Assembly (NCBI GenBank): GCA_902489675.1
Contig: CABUAP010000017.1
Span: 1 to 14,185 of the forward strand
Length of the DNA: 14,185 nt
Direction: 5' to 3'
From: an uncultured Azospirillum sp.
GTDB taxonomy: Bacteria > Pseudomonadota > Alphaproteobacteria > RF32 > CAG-239
This document shows positions 1 through 6,368 of this stretch, piece after piece. Position numbers and translations under genes: made by a program. Position 1 is the stretch's first letter, and each line of letters opens with the position of its first letter. The notes under the pieces were generated by a model. It was not told where the DNA came from, searched no databases, and worked only from the letters and a program-made list of their open reading frames with translations.

Positions 1-2181
1 GCCCTCGCTGCCCTCAACGGCGGCATCGGCGGGGACTTCTTCATATTCCCATTCCCAATCTTCACCGTCGGCGCTTACTTCTTGAACATCGTCAAAAGCG
101 CCGTCGTCATCGGTTTGCAGAGAATAATCATCGTTTTCGGCGGCTTGTGAGTAGCTTGTACCTAAACCGGTTGCTTCTGATGCATAATTTTCCGTATTGG
201 AAGTGGTGGTGTTGGTTTCGCTAAAACCCCAGTCCCAATCATCACTGATGTCATTATCTTTAATGTTCTCTGTATCGGCAAAAGCGGTAGAGATTGTCAT
301 TAACTTGCGCAGCATCGGAGAAATTTGCGGCTCATTTTCTTTCGAAGCAGCAGGTTGTGCGGCTTGTTCGGCAACTGTTTTTGCTGTGTTTACAACCTCT
401 GCGGTTGTCGGTGTTGCCGTTTTTTCTTTTGCTTGTTCTGCCAAAGGTTGGGAAACGGTTTCGCTTTCCGCTTTATTGTCGGGCAGTTCTTTTTTGTTTT
501 CTTCTTTTGTCTTTTCCAAAGAAGCGTTTGGCGACTGCGGTTGTTCTGTTTGTTTCGATTCATTTATGTCCGATTCGTCAGTTGTAACCGTATTTTCCGC
601 ATCACGATTTTTCTTCTTTTTCTTCTTCTTTTTCTTTTTCGGGGCATCTTCTGCTGCAGCGGCCGCTGTCGGTACTGTTTCTGCCGCCACGCTCGGTATG
701 GTTTCTGCTGCCGGCGCAGGGGTTTCTTCCGTATCAGCCTCGGGATCTTCCGGCAGATATTTGTTGATCATCGGGGTTTCAACGGTTTTTTCTTCCGCTT
801 TTTTATCAACAGGAACCGGTGTTTCATAAGCAGCCGACACGGCATCAACCGGCAGCTCCCGAGAGGCTGCAACCGGTGCCGGCATCGGCATGGGCATCGG
901 TACGGCAACAGTTTGTACCGGCGCTGTCTGCAATTGGCTCAAAGCGGCGATAATTGCTTCGGTTGACTGGCGCTGGCTTTCTTTTAAGGCCGAGGAGATC
1001 AGTGCCGAAAATTCCTGATTTTGCGCGCGGGCAATATCGCGGAAAAGATTGGCCTGCATCCGCATGATCTCTTCCACCTTGAGATTGTTTTGTCCGCCGC
1101 CCAACGTTGCGTCTTTTTTCAAACTCTCCAACGTTTCGATGATTGTTTGGGCCGAGTTTTTCTGACTTTCTTTTAAGGCCATCGAAATAATGGAGGAAAA
1201 TTCCTTGCCTTGGGCTTTCAGTGCCTGCTCTACCGATTCCATAGCCGGCTGTCCTTTGGGGGAAGAGGCGGCATAAGTAATCGGAGTCGGCGCCTTGCCT
1301 TCATTGATTTTCTGAAACGATTCAATCAACGCTTGGGTGGAAACCTTTTGGCTTTCTTTGATTGCGGTAGAAATGATCGAAGACAGCTCTTCTTTTTGAT
1401 TTTGCGTTGTTTCTTTCAGAAAAGTCGATTGAGCTTTGACCAGATCGTCTACGATTCCCTTCATTTGCAACGGCGCCACGCTTTCGCCGCTGCCGTCAGC
1501 GGCAATAAATTTCATCTGGCTGCCCTGTTCAATCAGCTTGGTCAGATTTTCCTGCAGTTCCATAAATGAACGGGCAATCATCTGATTGTCTTCCAGGCGT
1601 TTTTTTTCGGAGTTTTCGATTGCTTCGGCCAAAGCTTTGGAAATGATATGAGTAAAAGATTCATCCGCAACCAGTTTCATCGGGCCATCAAAGCTGATAT
1701 TGGCGCCGTCTGCGCCGCCGGCAACGGTTGTTGCCGGACGCGAGTTTTGAAGCTCGCGGATAATTTCTGCATTAGATTGAGCTAAGCTGCTGGCCAGAAT
1801 TTTGGCAAAATTGTCACCATTGATAATTCCTTCGCCGCCACCGGTTGAGGTATGCGGTTGAGCCGATGACAAAGCCTCTTGCAAAATGTTGCTGTTTTTG
1901 GCGGTGCTGTGATGGGCAACGGGTTCCAGCCCCTTGCTTTTTTGTTCCTGATCTTCCATATATTCCTGCAGCGGCGTTCCGCCCGGCAGGCTTTGAAAGA
2001 TGGCTTTAACTTCCGGCGGCAGCTCCAGCAGCATTTTGTTGAAAGCTTCTCTTCGCTCATCGCTGAAAATATGCAGTTGGCGGAAAATATTTAAAAAACG
2101 CTGCGCAACAATGATCGGCAATTCTTCATTGTCGTTTTTGTTCTGGCCGAAACTTGCCGAACTGTTGATATCTTCTGCCAC
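1..2181 (-). CDS. Large repeat-containing hypothetical protein, C-terminus beyond the window
   Basis: An open frame of 727 codons begins at a GTG (2179-2181) and reaches base 1 without a stop, so the C-terminus is missing. The start is supported by the Shine-Dalgarno AAGGGGGG (2189-2196), 7 nt upstream. No signal peptide or membrane segment is visible, so a cytoplasmic or secreted-by-machine protein is likely. In order: a helical N-terminal region (about residues 25-90); five copies of a helical repeat starting near residues 124, 175, 265, 327 and 390, the last three clear (core pattern EFSxIISxALKESQ); a Pro/Ala/Glu-rich linker; ten consecutive lysines (515-524, DNA 610-639); a Lys/Glu/Gln/Thr-rich disordered stretch; and an acidic end with DDWDWG (226-243) and EDWEWEYEE (37-63). 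It has its own promoter and follows the regulator gene after a terminator. I do not recognise the family. A T4SS-associated structural or substrate protein is only a guess from proximity. Confidence 0.85.
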   Translation of the reverse strand, partial: MAEDINSSASFGQNKNDNEELPIIVAQRFLNIFRQLHIFSDERREAFNKMLLELPPEVKAIFQSLPGGTPLQEYMEDQEQKSKGLEPVAHHSTAKNSNILQEALSSAQPHTSTGGGEGIINGDNFAKILASSLAQSNAEIIRELQNSRPATTVAGGADGANISFDGPMKLVADESFTHIISKALAEAIENSEKKRLEDNQMIARSFMELQENLTKLIEQGSQMKFIAADGSGESVAPLQMKGIVDDLVKAQSTFLKETTQNQKEELSSIISTAIKESQKVSTQALIESFQKINEGKAPTPITYAASSPKGQPAMESVEQALKAQGKEFSSIISMALKESQKNSAQTIIETLESLKKDATLGGGQNNLKVEEIMRMQANLFRDIARAQNQEFSALISSALKESQRQSTEAIIAALSQLQTAPVQTVAVPMPMPMPAPVAASRELPVDAVSAAYETPVPVDKKAEEKTVETPMINKYLPEDPEADTEETPAPAAETIPSVAAETVPTAAAAAEDAPKKKKKKKKKKNRDAENTVTTDESDINESKQTEQPQSPNASLEKTKEENKKELPDNKAESETVSQPLAEQAKEKTATPTTAEVVNTAKTVAEQAAQPAASKENEPQISPMLRKLMTISTAFADTENIKDNDISDDWDWGFSETNTTTSNTENYASEATGLGTSYSQAAENDDYSLQTDDDGAFDDVQEVSADGEDWEWEYEEVPADAAVEGSEG
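931..1389 (-). repeat. Protein-level tandem repeats (three clear copies) in the left-edge gene
   Basis: Three 28-residue units lie at 1306-1389, 1120-1203 and 931-1014, starting at residues 265, 327 and 390, so the period is 62-63 residues. They share the pattern E-[FL]-S-[SA]-[IL]-I-S-x-A-[IL]-K-E-S-Q-x-x-S, then about six residues ending in a hydrophobic pair and a final leucine-rich turn. The spacing between hydrophobic residues suggests amphipathic helices. More degenerate copies begin near residues 124 (NFAKILASSLAQSN) and 175 (SFTHIISKALAEA). The DNA of the copies differs at many third positions, so these are old protein repeats under selection rather than a recent DNA duplication. Confidence 0.8.
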
Positions 2182-2188
2182 AGTCGTT

Positions 2189-2196
2189 CCCCCCTT
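2189..2196 (-). promoter_or_regulatory. Ribosome binding site for the GTG-started repeat protein
   Basis: On the minus strand AAGGGGGG lies 7 nt upstream of the GTG at 2179-2181. No in-frame ATG lies nearby with a comparable site, so this decides the GTG start. Confidence 0.6.
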
Positions 2197-2207
2197 GAAA
2201 TATATAT

Positions 2208-2236
2208 AGGATATACTGAATACAACATAAAGTCAA
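2208..2236 (-). promoter_or_regulatory. Candidate sigma70-type promoter for the repeat protein
   Basis: Minus-strand TTGACT (2231-2236) and TATCCT (2208-2213) are separated by exactly 17 nt, matching consensus at 5 of 6 and 4 of 6 positions. A second hexamer, TTGACA (2246-2251), lies just upstream and could be an alternative -35, paired with TATGTT 16 nt further on. The gene is cut off from its upstream neighbour by the terminator at 2273-2300, so it needs a promoter here. The start point is not determined. Confidence 0.45.
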
Positions 2237-2272
2237 ATCCATAAATGTCAATCAAACAAACGCGGCAGGCAT

Positions 2273-2300
2273 AAAAAAACCGCTCTTTCAAAGAGCGGTT
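2273..2300 (-). terminator. Rho-independent terminator of the regulator gene
   Basis: A perfect inverted repeat with 11-nt arms (2278-2288 and 2290-2300, arm AACCGCTCTTT) folds into a GC-containing stem with a small loop. On the minus strand the stem runs into seven T residues (2273-2279). It sits 16 nt after the stop of the regulator at 2317. The plus-strand side has a shorter T run, so the minus strand is the main direction. Confidence 0.9.
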
Positions 2301-2316
2301 TTACAAGAACAATTTT

Positions 2317-3288
2317 TTACAAATAAATTGCCACAACTTTATGCAGTTTATTCAGATCATTGTTGTCCAGTTTAATTCTTTCGTCCGGGTTCCAGCGGAT
2401 ACCGTACAATTTGCCGTTATCGTCCTCACGGATGCTGACAACCATAACTTCTTCCGGATCAACCTGATAAATAGCGATATCACCGACGCTGACCACTTCC
2501 TGCGGATCGGCCAGCAATATGGAGCGCGCCGGCAGCAAACTGCCTAAGCGTCTTGTGCAAAGGTTCAGCCCGTAAGCGTCTTTTTTGCCGTTTAGCACCG
2601 CCGGACGTCCGACCCATTTAATTTCCTTCTCGCTGTCGATGATAACGTTTCCGTCTTTGCCCGGAATGCCGTATACCGGAACTTTCTGGCTGTCGCGCGG
2701 CGCGGCGTCAAAAGCGGAAATGGCGCCTCTGGGATTGGAGAGCAGTTTATATTTAGCATCGTTGCGCTGGATAATTTCTTCCAGCATCCCCTTGCCGTCC
2801 AGATTTTTAATTGCGTCTTTCAGCTCATCTGTTGTATATCCGAGTGATTTCGCAATATTTTTCATCTCTTTGTCGGATACTTCGCGTTGTCCCATTTCAA
2901 TACGGTGATATACGGACAAGGTCATATCCGAACTTTCCGCAACTTCGATCAAGGTCAGGTTTTTCTCGTTACGGATCTGCCGCAATCCTGCGCCAAGCGT
3001 TTTCAGCCCGGCTTTTTCGTTGATTTTGTTTCTTCTTTCCTGCTCCCTGCGCCACGAGAGAATAACATCTTCCTGCGAATTTTGCTCATTAACAAACAAA
3101 TCCTGCATCGGGCAGTCCAAAAGCTCCGCCACCCGTACCAGCTGTTCCTGATCAATCCGACGATATCCTTTTTCGATTTTGGAAATGGCAGACAGGCTGA
3201 CGCCCAAATGATCGGCCAATTCCTGCATGGAGCGTCCGCGCAATCTTCTGTACATTCTGATTTGGTTAGGGAAAATAATTTCTTCCAT
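2317..3288 (-). CDS. Transcriptional regulator with two Xre-type HTH domains and a degenerate S24/LexA-like domain
   Basis: This 323-aa cytoplasmic protein is probably a DNA-binding repressor. Residues 7-65 form a typical Xre/Cro HTH (ELADHLGVSLSAISKIEKGYR) and residues 99-157 a second, more divergent one (IEVAESSDMTLSVYHRIEMGQR), joined by a charged helical linker. Residues 203-323 resemble the S24 peptidase-like dimerisation fold of LexA/CI regulators (starting VPVYGIPG, then SVGD and YGIRWN). The usual Ser of the GDSM-type motif is absent and the position where the catalytic Lys would be expected appears to hold Arg, so self-cleavage is unlikely. I place the start at the ATG at 3286-3288, which has AAGGTGG 5 nt upstream; an in-frame GTG at 3297 would add three residues but has a poor site. 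A terminator follows, and a strong inverted repeat lies upstream of the promoter, suggesting autoregulation. The target genes are unknown; the neighbouring T4SS operon is the obvious candidate. Confidence 0.88.
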   Translation of the reverse strand: MEEIIFPNQIRMYRRLRGRSMQELADHLGVSLSAISKIEKGYRRIDQEQLVRVAELLDCPMQDLFVNEQNSQEDVILSWRREQERRNKINEKAGLKTLGAGLRQIRNEKNLTLIEVAESSDMTLSVYHRIEMGQREVSDKEMKNIAKSLGYTTDELKDAIKNLDGKGMLEEIIQRNDAKYKLLSNPRGAISAFDAAPRDSQKVPVYGIPGKDGNVIIDSEKEIKWVGRPAVLNGKKDAYGLNLCTRRLGSLLPARSILLADPQEVVSVGDIAIYQVDPEEVMVVSIREDDNGKLYGIRWNPDERIKLDNNDLNKLHKVVAIYL

Positions 3289-3293
3289 AATTG

Positions 3294-3300
3294 CCACCTT
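3294..3300 (-). promoter_or_regulatory. Ribosome binding site deciding the regulator start
   Basis: Minus-strand AAGGTGG is 5 nt from the ATG at 3286-3288. It overlaps the competing GTG codon (3295-3297), which argues against initiation at that GTG. Confidence 0.6.
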
Positions 3301-3331
3301 TGCCTTGTTTAGATACTAAAATTTTTACTAA

Positions 3332-3359
3332 ATAATAATCTAACTTTAGAATTAATCAA
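3332..3359 (-). promoter_or_regulatory. Candidate promoter of the regulator gene
   Basis: Minus-strand TTGATT (3354-3359) and TATTAT (3332-3337) are 16 nt apart, in an AT-rich intergenic stretch between the regulator start and the preceding terminator. The -10 matches consensus at 5 of 6 positions and the -35 at 4 of 6. The leader would be roughly 35-40 nt. Confidence 0.45.
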
Positions 3360-3363
3360 GAAA

Positions 3364-3393
3364 TTTGCACAAAAGATGACAATTTTGTGCAAA
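3364..3393 (-). promoter_or_regulatory. Perfect 11-bp inverted repeat, probable operator
   Basis: TTTGCACAAAA (3364-3374) and TTTTGTGCAAA (3383-3393) are exact reverse complements separated by 8 nt, giving a dyad centred at about 3378.5. It lies 4 nt upstream of the regulator's probable -35 and touches the operon terminator. A dyad of this size beside an Xre-family gene is what a self-regulated operator looks like. The A/T content and the lack of a long T run make it a poor terminator. Binding by this regulator is inferred, not shown. Confidence 0.55.
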
Positions 3394-3429
3394 AAAAGTG
3401 GCGAAAATGAAAATTTCCGCCACTTTTTT
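3391..3429 (-). terminator. Terminator of the VirB6-like operon (potentially bidirectional)
   Basis: Arms AAAAAAGTGGCG and CGCCACTTTTTT pair perfectly (12 bp). The stem extends with one mismatch through AAAT/ATTT, leaving a very small loop. The hairpin begins about 20 nt after the stop of the last VirB6-like gene at 3450. A/T runs on both sides make it usable in both directions, but no plus-strand gene feeds into it. Confidence 0.85.
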
Positions 3430-3449
3430 GACTATATTTTTTAAGGAAA

Positions 3450-6353
3450 TCAGTTGAACTCTTTGAACGTGTACTTCTTATTTCCTTTTTTGCCGACTTG
3501 TTCGGCAAAGTTTTGCATATCCTTTTGACCAAACATGATTTCTCCGGCCGGGATATTGTCTGCCGTGTCGCCGTTTGAGTACAACGGGCGATTGGCTATT
3601 TGGGAATAATATTTGCTGAAGGCATAGCGATTTTCAACCACTGTTTCCTTGCTGCCGTCGGCATTGGTCTTTGTCGAGATATAAGACTTCCGCTGGACAA
3701 TGCCGTCGGTGGCAAAGGATTTGCCGTTGCCTTTGCTGTCCGTGTGCTTAAACTCTGACAACACGCGGTTGTTGGCGCCAAACGAAACCTTAAAGCTTGA
3801 ACGGCTGCCGTCACTGTATGTCTGGTTGATGGTCCAGGTTTCGCGTCCTTCTTCATCGCTTCCTTTTTCGATGGTTCGGCTTTCAAAAGAGTCGTTCATC
3901 TGCGCCAAAGCATTGCCGCCCATCCTTTCCTGCATCACTGCCTGAACAAACATCACCTGTTTGTCTTCTTCGCTGAGCAGAGTATTTTGCATAAAGTTGT
4001 TGACCACTTCCTGATTATAGGTTCCGTCTTTACGCATGGCATATTTCAGCAATGCAGCATTGATTTTGGCCTGTTCTTCCGTTTTGGCGCCGTCTCGGTT
4101 ATATTTGCGCGTAACGGTGGCATAAGCATCGGTTTCGACCTCCGTCCGTCTTCCTTTTTTATCCTGAATGGTAACGTTCATTTTGGTGTTGCCGCTGGCA
4201 TCGGTCGTAAATGTCCGATATTCCTTTTTGCCGCGGATTCTTTGCCACAGGCCGGTTGTATCGTACATTTCGGTTCCGTCGCCGTTGGGGTTTTGAACAC
4301 GGCGTACCGGCTGGAACATATTGTGACTAACGGGACTGCCTATTTTGTTGGAATCTTGTGCCATATTTCTCCAGGCGTTGATAGATGCCCGGTGATAGCC
4401 TTCCGAAAGGACGTTTCCGGCAGCTTTTCCGGCTTTCATGGCGCTTTTTGCGATCGGTTTGCCGACAGCCATACCCGGACGTTTGAGGAAAAACTCGTTG
4501 GCAAACGATCCGGTCGGGCTTCCGATGTCGTTCATTTTCAATCCGCCGGCAAACTTGTCGGCAAAAGACTTCATTTCGCCAAGGACGGCCCAGCCGAGGA
4601 AACATACGGCGACCACTTTGATAACCTCAACCATCCACCAGAAGAATTTGATCGTGATCCCAATGTCTGTATCACCGATGATTTGATTTAAGGTATCTGC
4701 CGCAATTGAAGCAATAATATAAATGATGATCGACAGGAAAATGAAACTAAATACTGCATTTAAGAATATTTCCCAAATTTTTTGCAGATAGTTTGCCGTG
4801 ACCTTAAAGGCAAAAGCGCCCAATGCTGCCGGCAGCAAAGCAACCGCAATTGACAGTTTCAATACACAGTCTACCAGCAGGAACGGATAAATCAGCAACA
4901 GCAGCAATCCGCCGATGTAATAGAATATCGCCGTAATCAAATAGGCCAAATGGGGGAAGACGATCATCACCGCATTTTCCGAACTCCAAGCCAAACACCA
5001 GCTGAGTTCGCCCATCGCCAAAATATCGCCGATCTGGTCTTGGATTGCTTTGATGGTGCACAAAATTCCGGTTCCCATTGACGGCGAAAGACCGCCTTTA
5101 TCTGCACCGACAATCGTCAGTTTGTCGTCGCCCAAAGTGCAGGTATCGGAAATTTTACCGGCCAGCTGTGCCACTTTCAACCCGGTGGAGAAGACCGGAT
5201 CAACGCTCAAAGCCAAGATCTGGCTCAACCCCGAATTGAGCAATATCACCACCACCAATACTCGGAAAGCCTGATTGAGCAGTGTTTTTATATAAATTCT
5301 CGGTTCTCGGATTTCCATAGTGGAAACAAAACGAATGGTAACAAAAGACAACCAGATGGCAAAAGCAACCATCACGACAACGACCACGGCTTTAGCCAAA
5401 GCGTCAAAAGATTGCTTGGCCATAACACTGGCTGTGTTAAACAGAATTTCAAACGGTTTGCAGAAAATGCAGCCCCATTCGCGATAGCTGTTGCGCACTT
5501 CTTCGTAAGGCGCACAGCTGGAAGAACCTTTCAGCGGGGTTTCCGAATTGCTGGCGCTGGATCCGATCGAAACGGCAGTTGTGCCGACAGCGGCATCAAT
5601 CGGCGTGGAGCTGGATGCGGCAAATGAAGCATCTTTGCATTTCGAAAGCCCGCTTGACGGAACCGGTGTCTTACAGTTACAAATGCTTTGAACCTGATCG
5701 CACATCGGGTTGACCAAGGCATCGCCGGGGCCTCGCAGTTCAAAGTGCAGGTGAGGGCGTCCGCAGGCGCCGCCGGTACCGCCGACATAACCGATCAATT
5801 GTCCTTTTTTAACTACCGATCCTTCTTTCAAACCGCTGATCGGTTTGTTGGTCAGGTGGCCGTAACGGGTGGTATAGGTTCCATCGCATCCTTTGTGTTC
5901 AATATACACAACGTTTCCGTAACCGCCGCCGCTGCTCTGGCAAACCCCGCGTGCCGGTTCGGCAACACCAAAAGAATAACGGCTGATCACACCGTCCATT
6001 GCTGCCGTTACCGCGGTTCCCAAACCGGCGGCATAGTCCATACCGTTGTGGTTACGCTTGCGGCTCCAACCGGTACCGCGGAAGCAGACATCTTCCGGAA
6101 TACGCGCAACATTGGTAACCGGCATGGTATTAAGACAAGCCCCGGCGGCTTTATTGGCATCTTCAATACACTTTGGACTGATGTCATAACGGGCTTTGCG
6201 GCCGTCAGGACATTCGGGAGTTACGCTGCCGCCATTCATTTTAACCGTGCAGGACCCGGCAGCTTCTGCACCGAACGATGTTAAAACGGCAAATGCCAGC
6301 ATCGCAATAAATACGATTCCTTTAATGCCTTTTCTTTTATCTGCGGTTGTCAT
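3450..6353 (-). CDS. M23 (LytM-type) metallopeptidase fused to a VirB6-like T4SS inner-membrane protein
   Basis: A 967-aa fusion. Residues 1-33 form a signal peptide (basic start, hydrophobic core, cleavage near AEA-AG). Residues about 85-215 are a full M23 domain: zinc ligands H102 and D106 (NHNGMD), H166 (RYGHLT), and H201/H203 (HLHFEL). All expected catalytic residues are present, so it is probably an active periplasmic peptidoglycan endopeptidase. After a Ser-rich, Cys-containing linker comes the VirB6-type core: C295-x2-C298 before the first helix (about 319-340), helices at about 360-383 and 465-516, the family segment LLVDCVLKL...LLP...FKVT, and helices at about 528-551 and 571-592. 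A polar tail of about 370 residues follows, with repeated Thr/Tyr-rich strands broken by DG/NG turns. Charge distribution suggests the tail is cytoplasmic, but the helix count is ambiguous. I start at the ATG at 6351-6353 (GGGAG 8 nt upstream). A GTG directly after the preceding stop would add five residues and abolish the gap. It is the last gene of the operon. VirB6 fits well; the fused peptidase is unusual. Confidence 0.9.
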   Translation of the reverse strand: MTTADKRKGIKGIVFIAMLAFAVLTSFGAEAAGSCTVKMNGGSVTPECPDGRKARYDISPKCIEDANKAAGACLNTMPVTNVARIPEDVCFRGTGWSRKRNHNGMDYAAGLGTAVTAAMDGVISRYSFGVAEPARGVCQSSGGGYGNVVYIEHKGCDGTYTTRYGHLTNKPISGLKEGSVVKKGQLIGYVGGTGGACGRPHLHFELRGPGDALVNPMCDQVQSICNCKTPVPSSGLSKCKDASFAASSSTPIDAAVGTTAVSIGSSASNSETPLKGSSSCAPYEEVRNSYREWGCIFCKPFEILFNTASVMAKQSFDALAKAVVVVVMVAFAIWLSFVTIRFVSTMEIREPRIYIKTLLNQAFRVLVVVILLNSGLSQILALSVDPVFSTGLKVAQLAGKISDTCTLGDDKLTIVGADKGGLSPSMGTGILCTIKAIQDQIGDILAMGELSWCLAWSSENAVMIVFPHLAYLITAIFYYIGGLLLLLIYPFLLVDCVLKLSIAVALLPAALGAFAFKVTANYLQKIWEIFLNAVFSFIFLSIIIYIIASIAADTLNQIIGDTDIGITIKFFWWMVEVIKVVAVCFLGWAVLGEMKSFADKFAGGLKMNDIGSPTGSFANEFFLKRPGMAVGKPIAKSAMKAGKAAGNVLSEGYHRASINAWRNMAQDSNKIGSPVSHNMFQPVRRVQNPNGDGTEMYDTTGLWQRIRGKKEYRTFTTDASGNTKMNVTIQDKKGRRTEVETDAYATVTRKYNRDGAKTEEQAKINAALLKYAMRKDGTYNQEVVNNFMQNTLLSEEDKQVMFVQAVMQERMGGNALAQMNDSFESRTIEKGSDEEGRETWTINQTYSDGSRSSFKVSFGANNRVLSEFKHTDSKGNGKSFATDGIVQRKSYISTKTNADGSKETVVENRYAFSKYYSQIANRPLYSNGDTADNIPAGEIMFGQKDMQNFAEQVGKKGNKKYTFKEFN

Positions 6354-6361
6354 TGTCGTCG

Positions 6362-6366
6362 CTCCC
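6362..6366 (-). promoter_or_regulatory. Ribosome binding site deciding the start of the M23-VirB6 gene
   Basis: Minus-strand GGGAG lies 8 nt before the ATG at 6351-6353. The alternative GTG at 6366-6368 overlaps this site and abuts the upstream TAA, with only an A-rich stretch before it. Confidence 0.55.
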
Positions 6367-6368
6367 AC

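Noticed and set aside
197..966. Long plus-strand ORFs (210 and 213 aa) rich in Phe and Ser or Arg and Cys
   Set aside because: They are antisense shadows of the minus-strand repeat protein; the Phe run is the complement of the lysine codons, and no ribosome binding site or domain is seen.
5688..6284. Plus-strand ORF of 198 aa opposite the M23 domain
   Set aside because: It is antisense to a gene with intact catalytic motifs, and its composition follows the opposite-strand codons.
6354..6368. GTG start directly after the upstream TAA for the M23-VirB6 gene
   Set aside because: The ATG 15 nt downstream has a well-spaced GGGAG, and the extra five residues add nothing to the signal peptide.
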